DNA of 64,000 bases from AP-15 sp963703855 (GCA_963703855.1 CAVPFW010000005.1:1-64000), one strand, 5' to 3'. Shown: positions 44,838 through 54,713, counted from the stretch's first letter. Numbers and translations are program-made. The notes: a model not told the origin generated them from the sequence alone.

Positions 44838-45899
44838 ATGACCCCCGCCAAACCACAGCTTTACCGCGACCTCGCCGTACAATTGGCGGCGCTGCTCGAA
44901 GGCGAAGCCGATCCGGTCGCCAACGCCGCCAACACGGCCGCGCTGATCTATCACGGGCTGCCCGACCTCAACTGGGCCGGGTTTTATTTCCGCAAGGGCG
45001 ACGAGCTGGTGCTCGGCCCGTTCCAGGGCAAGCCCGCCTGCGTGCATATCGCGATCGGCGAGGGCGTGTGCGGCGCCGCGGCGGCGCGCGGCGAGACGGT
45101 GCTGGTCGCCGATGTGCACGAGTTTCCGGGCCATATCGCCTGCGATCCGAATTCGCGCTCGGAGCTGGTCGTGCCATTGGTCGAGGGCGGCGAGGTATTG
45201 GGCGTGCTCGATCTCGACAGCCCGTTGGTCGCGCGTTTCGACGCGGCCGATCGAGAGGGCTGCGAGGGGCTGGTCGCGGTGTTCGTCGATCAGCGTCGCC
45301 AAACTGCGGCGACAACCGGGTATCCCGAGGATGTCGACCGCGAATCCGGATGCCGGCTGCCATTGCCGCGGCGCGAGGATCTCAACGCGGAAGGGCAGCG
45401 CATCTGGGACCGCCTCGCCGATCCCGCGGGCGGGACCCTGCGCGGCCTCAGAGGCCCTGGCGGCATCCAGTTGCACAGCCCGGAACTCGCGCGCCGGGCC
45501 CGGCCGGTCAACGACTATCTGCGGCACCAGGCCGGGCTTGGAGGGCGGGTGCGCGAACTGGCGATCCTCGCCACCGCGCGCGAGCTCGGCAGCCGGTTCG
45601 AATGGGCCGCGCACGAGCCGGCGGCGCTGGGCGAGGGGATTTCGCGCGAGATCATCGACACTGTCAGATACCGCCGGGCCACGCGCGGGCTCGCCGAGGG
45701 CGACGCGATCGTCATCGAGCTCGGCCGCGCAATCTTCGATGCCCGCAAGGTTTCGCCGGCGACCTTTGCCCAGGCGCTGCGCCTGTTCGGCCGCCGCAAG
45801 CTGGTCGATGTGGTCGCGCTGATGGGCAATTACGCGGCGACGGCGGCGTTGCTGACCGCCTTCGACATGCACCTCGAGACGCCTACAATCGCAGAATGA
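44838..45899 (+). CDS. Fusion of fRMsr-type GAF domain and carboxymuconolactone decarboxylase domain
   Basis: Residues 1-150 are a free methionine-(R)-sulfoxide reductase GAF domain: LPDLNWAGFYF, LGPFQGKPACVHIAIGEGVC and HIACDPNSRSELVVPL. Cysteines at 68, 78 and 102 have the same 10- and 24-residue spacing as the catalytic trio in E. coli fRMsr. Residues ~170-350 form a CMD domain: RLPLPRREDLNAEGQRIWDR, RELAILATARELGSRFEWAA and LVDVVALMGNYAATAALL. The two families are normally separate. The linker TAATTGYPEDVDRESG shows no start codon, so the fusion looks genuine unless an indel removed a stop. The reductase half would repair oxidised free methionine in the cytoplasm. Confidence 0.8.
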   Translation: MTPAKPQLYRDLAVQLAALLEGEADPVANAANTAALIYHGLPDLNWAGFYFRKGDELVLGPFQGKPACVHIAIGEGVCGAAAARGETVLVADVHEFPGHIACDPNSRSELVVPLVEGGEVLGVLDLDSPLVARFDAADREGCEGLVAVFVDQRRQTAATTGYPEDVDRESGCRLPLPRREDLNAEGQRIWDRLADPAGGTLRGLRGPGGIQLHSPELARRARPVNDYLRHQAGLGGRVRELAILATARELGSRFEWAAHEPAALGEGISREIIDTVRYRRATRGLAEGDAIVIELGRAIFDARKVSPATFAQALRLFGRRKLVDVVALMGNYAATAALLTAFDMHLETPTIAE

Positions 45900-45927
45900 T
45901 GACAGAATGCTGTTCCAGCGCCTCGCC

Positions 45928-48900
45928 ATGACAAGCCGTCTGGCTGATTACGCCGAGCTGCAGGTCACCACCAATTTCTCGTTTCTGCGCGGTGCGGCGC
46001 ATCCGGCCGAGCTGGTGATGACCGCGGCGGCGCTCGGCCACAGCGCGATCGCGGTCACCGACCATAACAGCCTCGCCGGCATCGTGCGCGCGCATCAGGC
46101 GGCAAAGGAGGTCGGCATCCGCCTCGTCGTCGGCTGCCGGCTCGATCTCGGCGACGGCATGAGCCTGCTCGCCTTTCCCGAGGACCGCGCCGCCTATGGC
46201 CGGCTGACGCGGCTGCTGACGGTGGGCAAGCGCCGCATGCCCAAGGGCGAATGCCGTCTCGACTACGCCGATATGGTTGCGCACGGCGCGGGGCAGATCG
46301 TCGTCGTGCTGCCATCCGAGGATCCCCAGCCTACCCTGCCCCGCGAGCAGGGGAGGGCAGGGTGGGGGGACTTTGCCGCCCGCGTCGCGGCGGATTTCGT
46401 GGGCCGCGCCTATCTCGCCGCCCACCACCTCTATCGCGGCGATGATGCGCGGCGCCTCGCCCACCTCGCCGCCCTTGCCGAGGCGGCCGGGCTGCCGCTG
46501 GTCGCGACCAACGACGTGCTCTACCACGTCCCCGAGCGGCGCCCGCTGCAGGATGTGCTGACCTGCATCCGCGAGGGCTGCACGATCGCAGAAGCCGGAT
46601 TTCGCCTCGCCGCCAATGCCGAGCGCCATCTGAAATCGGGGCAGGAGATGGCGCGGCTGTTCCGCGGGCACGAGGATGCGGTCGCGCGCAGCCGCGAAAT
46701 CGTCGAGCGCTGCCGTTTCAGCCTCGACGAGCTGCGTTACGAATACCCGGACGAGACCGCCGTGGACGGGCGCACCCCGCAGCAGCGCCTGGCCGAGCTC
46801 GCCTGGGAAGGCGCCGCCGAACGTTTCTCCACCAAACCCTCTCCGCCCATAACAACAGGCCCCTCTCCCCCCAATGCGGGGAGAGAGGGGGAAAATGACA
46901 GGCCGGCTGCCACATGCGATCTGTCCGGCATCCCGGACAAGGTGCGCCAACTGATCGCGCACGAATTGCAGTTGATCGAGCGGCTCGACTACGCTCGCTA
47001 TTTCCTGACCGTGCACGACATCGTGCGGTTCGCGCGGGCTCGCGGCATCCTGTGCCAGGGGCGCGGCTCGGCCGCCAATTCGGCCGTCTGCTATTGCCTC
47101 GGCATCACCGCGGTCGATCCGGCGCGCATCGACGTGCTGTTCGAACGCTTCATCAGCGCCGCGCGCAACGAGCCCCCTGACATCGATGTCGATTTCGAGC
47201 ACGAGCGGCGCGAGGAGGTGATCCAGTATGTCTACGAAAAATACGGCCGCGACCGCGCCGGTCTCGCCGCCACGGTGATCTGCTACCGCTCGCGCTCGGC
47301 GATCCGCGAGGTTGGCAAGGCCTTGGGCCTCTCGGTCGATGTCGTCGCCGCACTCGCCGGCATCGTCTGGGGGTGGAGCAACGACCCGATCGCCGACCAA
47401 AGGGTGCGCGAGGCCGGGCTCGACCCCGCCGACCATACCTTGCGCATGGCACTCGACCTCGCCGCCGAGCTCACCGGCTTCCCGCGCCACCTGTCGCAGC
47501 ATGTCGGCGGGTTTGTGATCACCCGCGGGCCGCTGTCCGAGCTGGTGCCGATCGAGAACGCGGCGATGGCGGACCGCACCGTCATCGAATGGGACAAGGA
47601 CGATCTCGACGCGCTCGGCATCCTGAAGATCGACATCCTGGCGCTCGGCATGCTGACCTGCATCAAGAAGTCCTTCGCGCTGATCGAGCGCCATTACGGC
47701 CGCCGGATCGAGCTCGCCACCGTGCCGGCCGAGGACCCGGCGGTCTACGAGATGCTGAGCCGCGCCAATTCGCTCGGGGTCTTTCAGGTCGAAAGCCGCG
47801 CCCAGATGACGATGCTGCCGCGGTTGAAGCCGCGTGAGTTCTACGACCTGGTCATCGAGGTCGCGATCGTGCGGCCGGGCCCGATCCAGGGCGACATGGT
47901 GCACCCCTATCTGCGCCGCCGCTCCGGGCGCGAACAGGTCACCTATCCATCCGGGGAATTGCGCCAGGTGCTGGGCAAGACCCTGGGGGTGCCATTGTTC
48001 CAGGAGCAGGCGATGAAGATCGCGATCGTCGGCGCCGGCTTTGCCCCGGAGGAAGCCGACCGGCTGCGCCGGGCGATGGCGACCTTCAAGCGCAATGGCG
48101 ACATCCACCTGTTCCGCGACAAGTTCGTCGCCGGGATGGTCGCGAACGGCTACGAGCGCGACTTCGCGGTGCGCTGCTTCAGCCAGATCGAGGGGTTCGG
48201 CACCTACGGCTTTCCGGAGAGCCACGCGGCGAGCTTTGCGCTGCTCGTTTATGTCTCGGCCTGGATCAAATGCTTCTATCCCGAGGTTTTCGCCTGCGCC
48301 CTGCTCAACAGCCAGCCGATGGGGTTCTACGCGCCCTCGCAGATCGTCCGCGACGCGCGCGAGCACGGGGTCGAGGTGCGCCCCGTAGACATCAACCACA
48401 GCCTCTGGGACTGCACCCTCGAAGGAATTGAGGAGGAACAGTCGAGCCATCTAATCGTCGCCCCCGCCCACGGGTCCGGCCAAGAGCCGGCCCGAGGGCA
48501 GGCTCCAGCGGGGGTCCAGAGCTTGCCCCTGGCTCGAACAGGGGGGCGAGCGACGAGCGCTGGGGCTCTGGATTCCCGCTTTCGCGGGAATGACGAGCAC
48601 CGGCGCTGGGCATTGCGTCTCGGCTTGCGCCAGATAAAAGGCTTCGCCGAGGTTGATGCGAAACGGCTCATCACGGCGCGCGGGCAGGAGGAATACCCGG
48701 ATCCGCGGGCCTTGTGGCGAAAGAGCGAGCTCGGCCGCGCGGCGCTCGAACGCCTCGCCGAGGCCGACGCTTTTCGCTCGCTCGGGCTCGATCGCCGCCG
48801 CGCGTTGTGGGCGTTGAAAGCATTCGGCGAGCCGCCGCTGCCCTTGTTCGCCGCCGCGGAAGAAGAAGCCCCTCACCCCGACCCTCTCCCCGCAACGCGG

Positions 48901-49563
48901 GGCGAGGGAGCAGGCTGCGACGGCGAAATAACAATGCCCTCGGCTATCTCGAAAGATCCCTCGCCCCCCCATGGGGGGAGAGGGCAGGGTGAGGGGGGCG
49001 TTCGTCCAGAAGCAAATGGCGAAAGTCGAGACAATGAAACCCGCGCCGCCGCCCTCTTGCCGGAAATGCCGCTCGGCGAGCATGTGGTCGAGGATTACAG
49101 GAGCCTCGGCCTGACCCTGAAGCGCCACCCGCTCGCCTTCCTGCGCGCCGAGCTCGCCCGCGAGGGTCTGGTCACGGCCGCCGACCTCGCCGATCTGCCG
49201 GTCGACCGCCGGCTCTCGATTGCCGGGATCGTGCTGATCCGCCAACGCCCGGGCAGCGCCAACGGCGTCGTCTTCATCACCATCGAGGACGAGACCGGGA
49301 TCGCCAACCTGATCGTCTGGCCCCAGATCCTCGATCGCTTCCGCCGCGCCGCGCTCGGCGCCACCCTGTTGCGCTGCACCGGCAAATTGCAGCGCGAGGA
49401 GAGCGTGATCCATGTCGTCGCCGACCGTCTCGACGACATGACCCCGCGTCTCAACACGTTGCGCGAGCGCAGCGGCGAGAACGAGCCTTCGGTGAAGTTT
49501 GCGAAAGCAATGCCCGGCAGCGATGCCCGTGACATCGTGGTCCGCAGCCGGAATTTCCGCTAG
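45928..49563 (+). CDS. dnaE2: Error-prone DNA polymerase DnaE2 (ImuC) with in-frame repeat inserts
   Basis: The 1211-residue protein begins MTSRLADYAELQVTTNFSFL (PHP domain). Catalytic aspartates lie in PPDIDVDFEHERREEVIQYV, and the polymerase core includes RGSAANSAVCYCLGITAVDP, SRAQMTMLPRLKPREFYDLV and GTYGFPESHAASFALLVYVS. DnaE2 performs mutagenic lesion bypass with ImuA and ImuB, but neither gene is nearby. Typical length is about 1080 residues; the excess comes from four segments near residues 135-145, 305-330, 840-895 and 980-1030, each encoded by palindromic repeats. An ATG at 45907 is an alternative start. Despite the inserts the frame is open for 3.6 kb. Confidence 0.94.
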   Translation: MTSRLADYAELQVTTNFSFLRGAAHPAELVMTAAALGHSAIAVTDHNSLAGIVRAHQAAKEVGIRLVVGCRLDLGDGMSLLAFPEDRAAYGRLTRLLTVGKRRMPKGECRLDYADMVAHGAGQIVVVLPSEDPQPTLPREQGRAGWGDFAARVAADFVGRAYLAAHHLYRGDDARRLAHLAALAEAAGLPLVATNDVLYHVPERRPLQDVLTCIREGCTIAEAGFRLAANAERHLKSGQEMARLFRGHEDAVARSREIVERCRFSLDELRYEYPDETAVDGRTPQQRLAELAWEGAAERFSTKPSPPITTGPSPPNAGREGENDRPAATCDLSGIPDKVRQLIAHELQLIERLDYARYFLTVHDIVRFARARGILCQGRGSAANSAVCYCLGITAVDPARIDVLFERFISAARNEPPDIDVDFEHERREEVIQYVYEKYGRDRAGLAATVICYRSRSAIREVGKALGLSVDVVAALAGIVWGWSNDPIADQRVREAGLDPADHTLRMALDLAAELTGFPRHLSQHVGGFVITRGPLSELVPIENAAMADRTVIEWDKDDLDALGILKIDILALGMLTCIKKSFALIERHYGRRIELATVPAEDPAVYEMLSRANSLGVFQVESRAQMTMLPRLKPREFYDLVIEVAIVRPGPIQGDMVHPYLRRRSGREQVTYPSGELRQVLGKTLGVPLFQEQAMKIAIVGAGFAPEEADRLRRAMATFKRNGDIHLFRDKFVAGMVANGYERDFAVRCFSQIEGFGTYGFPESHAASFALLVYVSAWIKCFYPEVFACALLNSQPMGFYAPSQIVRDAREHGVEVRPVDINHSLWDCTLEGIEEEQSSHLIVAPAHGSGQEPARGQAPAGVQSLPLARTGGRATSAGALDSRFRGNDEHRRWALRLGLRQIKGFAEVDAKRLITARGQEEYPDPRALWRKSELGRAALERLAEADAFRSLGLDRRRALWALKAFGEPPLPLFAAAEEEAPHPDPLPATRGEGAGCDGEITMPSAISKDPSPPHGGRGQGEGGVRPEANGESRDNETRAAALLPEMPLGEHVVEDYRSLGLTLKRHPLAFLRAELAREGLVTAADLADLPVDRRLSIAGIVLIRQRPGSANGVVFITIEDETGIANLIVWPQILDRFRRAALGATLLRCTGKLQREESVIHVVADRLDDMTPRLNTLRERSGENEPSVKFAKAMPGSDARDIVVRSRNFR
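46325..46370. repeat. In-frame palindrome 1 inside dnaE2
   Basis: ACCCTGCCC (46333-46341) and GGGCAGGGT (46355-46363) form perfect arms around CCGCGAGCAGGGGA. The insert encodes QPTLPREQGRAGWGD between VVLPSEDP and FAARVAADF. Confidence 0.75.
46845..46905. repeat. In-frame palindrome 2 inside dnaE2
   Basis: CCCCTCTCCCC (46860-46870) faces GGGGAGAGAGGGG (46878-46890), imperfect by two bases. The insert encodes a Pro/Gly-rich stretch containing TTGPSPPNAGREGEN, between the PHP and polymerase parts, where the typical protein has no such residues. Confidence 0.75.
48452..48597. repeat. In-frame composite repeat 3 inside dnaE2
   Basis: A block of about 145 bases begins ATCGTCGCCCCCGC and ends with the hairpin ATTCCCGC-TTTC-GCGGGAAT (48572-48591) plus GACGA. 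The same order of words (GCGGGGGTCCAGAGC, TGCCCCTGG, AACAGGGG, TTCCCGCTTTCGCGGGAA) is found inverted in the intergenic element at 56697-56832, so the two are copies of one dispersed family. It encodes a peptide containing LDSRFRGNDEHRR. Confidence 0.85.
48867..49012. repeat. In-frame palindromes 4a and 4b inside dnaE2
   Basis: The first unit has CCCTCTCCCCGC facing GCGGGGCGAGGG (48882-48907), with CCTCACCCCGACCCTCTCC at its left. The second has CCCTCGCCCCCC facing GGGGGGAGAGGGCAGGG (about 48959-48988). Encoded peptides include APHPDPLPATRGEGAGCDGE and PSPPHGGRGQGEGGV. They sit between the finger region and the OB-fold domain. Confidence 0.8.
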
Positions 49564-49578
49564 CCGGCGGCTTCTGGT

Positions 49579-50067
49579 TCAGCCGGCTCCGGTCCGGCCG
49601 GCCGCGGCGATCGCGGCGCGGGCGAGCGTGTCGGCGCGTTCGTTTTCGGGGTGGCCGGCATGGCCGCGAACCCATTCCCAGGCGACCTGGTGGGGTGCCG
49701 CCGCGAGGTCGAGAAGCTGCCACAGATCAACGTTCTTGACCGGCTTCTTGTCGGCGGTGCGCCAACCGCGGAGTTTCCAGCCGTGGATCCACTTGGTGAT
49801 GCCGTCGCGCAGGTATTGGCTGTCGCTGTAGAGCCGCACCCGGCAGGGCCGCTTCAAGGCTTCGAGCCCGGCGAGCGCCGCCGTCATTTCCATGCGGTTG
49901 TTGGTGGTGGCGGGCTCGTACCCGCTCAGTTCCTTTTCGACGCCGCGATAGCGCAGGATCGCGGCCCAGCCTCCGGGGCCGGGATTGCCGCTGCAGGCGC
50001 CGTCGGTGAAGATCTCGACCTCGGCCAACCGGCTCTCGCCCGCTTCAGGCCCGCCGGATTCAGGCAT
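49579..50067 (-). CDS. rnhA: Ribonuclease HI
   Basis: The 162-residue enzyme cleaves RNA in RNA-DNA hybrids. The catalytic carboxylates are visible in EIFTDGACSGNPGPGGWAAI (Asp), TTNNRMEMTAALAGLEAL (Glu), LYSDSQYL (Asp) and GHPENERADTLAR (Asp). The basic handle region GWKLRGWRTADKKPVKN is present. Its ATG lies eight bases inside the thrB end, indicating coupled translation in a thrB-rnhA operon, a conserved alphaproteobacterial pair. Confidence 0.96.
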   Translation of the reverse strand: MPESGGPEAGESRLAEVEIFTDGACSGNPGPGGWAAILRYRGVEKELSGYEPATTNNRMEMTAALAGLEALKRPCRVRLYSDSQYLRDGITKWIHGWKLRGWRTADKKPVKNVDLWQLLDLAAAPHQVAWEWVRGHAGHPENERADTLARAAIAAAGRTGAG

Positions 50068-51025
50068 CGAGCCCGTAGTCGCGCGGGCCGGCGACGCTGC
50101 GGTGAAAGCGCAGCTTGCGCAGATATTCGTGCGGGTCCTTGGGTCGGACCAACGCCCCCTGAGGTTGGTTGAGCCAGTCGAACAGCCGGGTCAGCAGAAA
50201 CCGCAGCGCGCTGCCGCGGGCGAGCAGCGGCAAGGCCGCGAGCTCGTCTGCGGTCATCGGCCGCGCCCGGCGATAATTGTCGAGCAGCAGCCGCGCCTTG
50301 GTGATGTTGAAGCCGCCATCGGCCTCGAAGCACCAGGCGTTGAGGCAGACCGCCAGGTCATAGGCGAGAAAATCGGTGCAGGCGAAGTAGAAGTCGATCA
50401 GGCCGGAAACCTCGCGGTCGCGAAAGAACACATTGTCGGGAAAGAGGTCGGCATGGATCACCCCACACGGCAGGTCGCGCGGCCAGGCGCTCTCCAGAAG
50501 CACGAGTTCGTCGGAAAGCTCGTCGGCGAGACCGGGGCTGATCTCGACCGCGCGGCTCCGGCACGCATCGAACAGCCGCCGCCAGCCGGCGACCGAGAGA
50601 TCGTTCGACCGGGTCATCGGGAAATCGGCGCCGGCGCGGTGCAATGAGGCCAATGCCCGGCCAAGCCCGGCGCAGTGAAACGGCTGGATGCGGCGCGGCC
50701 ACATCCCGGCGAGAAACGTCACCATCGCTGCCGGCCGGCCGCACAGCTCGCGCAACGCCACCCCGTCATGCCCATGCAGCGGGGTCGGGCAGGCGACGCC
50801 ATGGCGCGCCAGATGCTCCATCAGCGCGATGAAGAACGGCAGGTCGTCGCGCGCCACCCGTTTCTCGTACAAGGTCAGGATGAAGTTGCCGCGCTCGGTG
50901 GCGACCAGGAAATTCGAGTTCTCGACTCCTTCGGCGATCCCCTTGCACGACAGCACCTCGCCGATGTCGTAGAGCGCGACAAAGGACCTCAGCTCGTCAT
51001 CGGCGACGTCGGTATAGACCGCCAT
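50060..51025 (-). CDS. thrB: Homoserine kinase (ThrB, APH-fold type)
   Basis: The 321-residue protein starts at ATG 51025 (MAVYTDVADDELRSFVALYD). Motifs of the aminoglycoside-phosphotransferase fold are clear: GIAEGVENSNFLVATERGNF, the catalytic loop GVIHADLFPDNVFF and the DFG-like LIDFYFACTDFLAYDLAVCL. It phosphorylates homoserine for threonine synthesis. A longer frame to 51154 would run into the divergent CDGSH gene, so I rejected it. ispH, often upstream in relatives, is not here. Confidence 0.93.
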   Translation of the reverse strand: MAVYTDVADDELRSFVALYDIGEVLSCKGIAEGVENSNFLVATERGNFILTLYEKRVARDDLPFFIALMEHLARHGVACPTPLHGHDGVALRELCGRPAAMVTFLAGMWPRRIQPFHCAGLGRALASLHRAGADFPMTRSNDLSVAGWRRLFDACRSRAVEISPGLADELSDELVLLESAWPRDLPCGVIHADLFPDNVFFRDREVSGLIDFYFACTDFLAYDLAVCLNAWCFEADGGFNITKARLLLDNYRRARPMTADELAALPLLARGSALRFLLTRLFDWLNQPQGALVRPKDPHEYLRKLRFHRSVAGPRDYGLDA

Positions 51026-51153
51026 CCGTTGTTCCAGCGCTCCCGGCAGCGGCCCGGGCTTGTATGCCGGGCGCGGCTCGAATACAGTCCCGGCGCCGTC
51101 GAAGCGCCGCCGCAGCGCGTGGAAATCGGCAGGACGCGGGTGGGGAAGAACCA

Positions 51154-51393
51154 ATGGCCGAACCGATTCCAGCGCAAAAAGAGCCCTACGGCATCACCGT
51201 CGAAGCCGGCAAGCGGTATTTCTGGTGCGCCTGCGGGCGCAGCGGCAACCAGCCGTTCTGCGACGGCTCGCATCAGGGCACCGGGTTGACCCCGGTCCCG
51301 TTCACCGCCGCATCGAGCGAAGAGGTGTGGCTGTGCGGCTGCAAGCAGACCGCCGGCAAGCCGTTCTGCGACGGTACGCATAACGGGCTGTGA
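51154..51393 (+). CDS. CDGSH iron-sulfur domain protein, two domains
   Basis: The 79-residue protein carries two CDGSH-type [2Fe-2S] motifs: WCACGRSGNQPFCDGSH and LCGCKQTAGKPFCDGTH, each with three Cys and one His ligands. Small double-domain members are soluble redox or cluster-transfer proteins of unclear role. The ATG at 51154 was chosen at MAEPIPAQKEPYGITVEAGK. It is divergent from thrB and overlaps the next gene by four bases. Confidence 0.9.
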   Translation: MAEPIPAQKEPYGITVEAGKRYFWCACGRSGNQPFCDGSHQGTGLTPVPFTAASSEEVWLCGCKQTAGKPFCDGTHNGL

Positions 51394-51929
51394 GCCGGGC
51401 GCGCGCCGCGCGGATTGCGGCAGTTTTCGCTCTGTTCGCGCTTTCCGGTTGCAGCTGGTTGCCGTTCTCGTCTCCGCCGACGCCGGTCGCGCCATGCCCG
51501 AGCGCGGTCATTCTGAGACCCTTGGCCAACACCGCGGTGTTCGGCCCGGCACCGGAACGCCGTCCCGAAAATGTCGCGTATTACGGACTCTTGAGCGAGG
51601 TCGACCGCACCTGCGACTACGCCGGCGACGCCGTGCGCATGGGCCTCGACGTGGTCATCGTCGGCCAGCGCGGGCCGGCGGCCAAGGGCGACGCGGTGGA
51701 TCTGAACTATTTTGTCGCGGTGACCGGACCGGATCGATCGCCGCTCGCCAAAAATTCGTTCGCGGTCCACATCGCCTTCGACCCCAATCAGATGCGCGCC
51801 GGCGTCACCGACCACATCGACGAGGTGATCCCGCTCGCCGGGCGCAAAGGGACCGATCTCAACGTCGTCCTCGGCTTCCAGCAAACCCCCGAGGTCGTCG
51901 ATTTCTACAAGCACTTCCGCGGCCGCTGA
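51390..51929 (+). CDS. Hypothetical lipoprotein
   Basis: The 179-residue protein begins with GTG 51390, overlapping the CDGSH stop as GTGA. Its signal peptide RIAAVFALFALSGC ends in a lipobox Cys. The mature part contains VAYYGLLSEVDRTCDYAGDA and VGQRGPAAKGDAVDLNYFVA, and ends PEVVDFYKHFRGR. I do not recognise a named family, although it looks like a conserved alphaproteobacterial envelope protein. Coupling to a CDGSH protein is curious because their compartments differ. Confidence 0.72.
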   Translation: MSRARAARIAAVFALFALSGCSWLPFSSPPTPVAPCPSAVILRPLANTAVFGPAPERRPENVAYYGLLSEVDRTCDYAGDAVRMGLDVVIVGQRGPAAKGDAVDLNYFVAVTGPDRSPLAKNSFAVHIAFDPNQMRAGVTDHIDEVIPLAGRKGTDLNVVLGFQQTPEVVDFYKHFRGR

Positions 51930-52130
51930 CGAGCAAACATTTAGCAGCAGCTGCAGAGGCTCGGTATAAAGTCCGCGTCATATATTTGAACAGCGATTAA
52001 TGTCGGTTTTGCGGCGGTGCTCTTGAGGTGGTCCGTTTCCAGTTGCTCGCGTTCTTCGCCTGCTGTTCAGGTTAGCCCATAACGCTTTCGGCGCGGAGCT
52101 CGGCGGTGTTTTCGTTGAGCTCCTTGAGCC

Positions 52131-52484
52131 TCATCCACAAATCCTTGTCGGGTAACGGACCATCATTTTGCGCACCGCGGCGTTCGGATCGCGCGCTTCG
52201 CACCAAACGATTCGGAATAGACTGTCGCAATGCTCGCGAGCCCAAAGGAGATTCCTAATCCGATCGCGGTTGCCATACTGACCATGCCAGTCCTCTAGGC
52301 GCGGATGGCTGCGGTTATCATAGATCAACCTGCCGCTCTCATGGATGACTTGATCCTTCCACCAGTTGAGAACAACTGTCTTTCCGTCTGATCCTAGCCG
52401 ACCACGACCAGCGAGGTTAAAGGCCACGGCTCCGAAATACCCGTAGGCACTGCTCAGGGTCCAAATTTCTGCCCGCTTCGCCAC
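52131..52484 (-). CDS. Hypothetical protein, low GC
   Basis: This 117-residue protein (MAKRAEIWTLSSAYGYFGAV; KTVVLNWWKDQVIHESGRLI; YGNRDRIRNLLWAREHCDSL) is Trp- and Arg-rich with no signal peptide. Base composition is clearly lower in GC than the neighbours, suggesting transfer. I do not recognise the family. It lies in an accessory patch beside the broken brnTA locus. Confidence 0.55.
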   Translation of the reverse strand: MAKRAEIWTLSSAYGYFGAVAFNLAGRGRLGSDGKTVVLNWWKDQVIHESGRLIYDNRSHPRLEDWHGQYGNRDRIRNLLWAREHCDSLFRIVWCEARDPNAAVRKMMVRYPTRICG

Positions 52485-52621
52485 CGATCCCCTCCCGTTC
52501 CCACATTTCGGTTAACACTTAGCGATCCAACAACCGCAAGTTTAAACTGAGGCACTGCCGGCCAACGCATGCACTGGCAGGCCTGCACGCCGTGGCCACG
52601 CAGCTTATTCAACCTATATTG

Positions 52622-52629
52622 GTGTACAC
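52622..52629. promoter_or_regulatory. Possible BrnA operator/promoter patch
   Basis: An AT-rich patch (TATTCAACCTATATTGG) ends in the perfect 8-base palindrome GTGTACAC, eight bases before the brnT ATG at 52638. BrnA proteins repress their own operon, so an operator here is plausible. Confidence 0.35.
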
Positions 52630-52637
52630 GGGGCCGA

Positions 52638-52908
52638 ATGGAGTTCGAATGGTCGGAAGGGAAGCGCCTCGCCGTTGTCAAGGCGCGCCGGCTGGATTTC
52701 CTCGAAGCTCGGCGTTTATTTGACGGTCGCCGGCTATTGTCGGCGCCGTCCCCGCGCGGCGCCGAGGAACGGTGGGTCAGCATCGGCGAACTCGATGGCG
52801 AAGTAATTTGCAGTTGTCTCGACGCGCCGCGGTGCGGCCATTCGCATCATCACGACGAGGAAAGCTCGCAATGAGGAGAAAAGGCGATACCGTGCGCTAT
52901 ACGGCTGA
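52638..52908 (+). pseudogene. brnT: BrnT-family toxin, one frameshift
   Basis: The start MEFEWSEGKRLAVVKARRLD and SAPSPRGAEERWVSIGELDG match BrnT ribonuclease toxins. At an ATTT run near 52807 one extra T shifts the frame, giving the wrong tail. The correct continuation is VIAVVSTRRGAAIRIITTRK then ARNEEKRRYRALYG, with a stop at 52908. The restored protein would be about 90 residues. The C-terminal RNase residues are lost in the shifted product, so it is probably inactive as written. Confidence 0.78.
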
Positions 52909-53199
52909 AGAAATCGACGCGATGCTGGCGCAGGGCGACAGCCGCACCGATTGGAGTGCCGTCAAGGGCATGACGGAGGCTGAACTCGAGGCGAGCATCG
53001 CCGCCGACCCGGACGATTTGCGCGACGCCGTCGATTGGGCGCAGGCCATAGAGGGCTGCCGACCCGGAAGCGCGACGTCCACATTCGCATCGACGAGGAC
53101 GTGCTCGACTGGTTCCGGCAAACCGGCCGCGGTTATCAAACGCGGATCAACCGCGTATTGCGCGCCTTCGTGGAGAGCGGACGGCGCGCACAACGGTAG
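52871..53199 (+). pseudogene. brnA: BrnA-family antitoxin, one frameshift
   Basis: The gene overlaps brnT and begins MRRKGDTVRYTAEEIDAMLA, then TDWSAVKGMTEAELEASIAA. Near 53057 one base is missing; the other frame continues LPTRKRDVHIRIDEDVLDWF and RQTGRGYQTRINRVLRAFVE to a stop at 53199. This C-terminal half is the ribbon-helix-helix DNA-binding domain. Both members of the pair therefore carry single lesions, meaning either decay of the whole module or local sequence error. Confidence 0.78.
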
Positions 53200-53219
53200 T
53201 AGCGCACAAGTGAACGGCT

Positions 53220-54713
<1,494 letters not shown>

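Noticed and set aside
45883..48450. 855-residue open frame opposite dnaE2
   Set aside because: It is antisense to a conserved polymerase, with no recognisable domain or ribosome-binding site.
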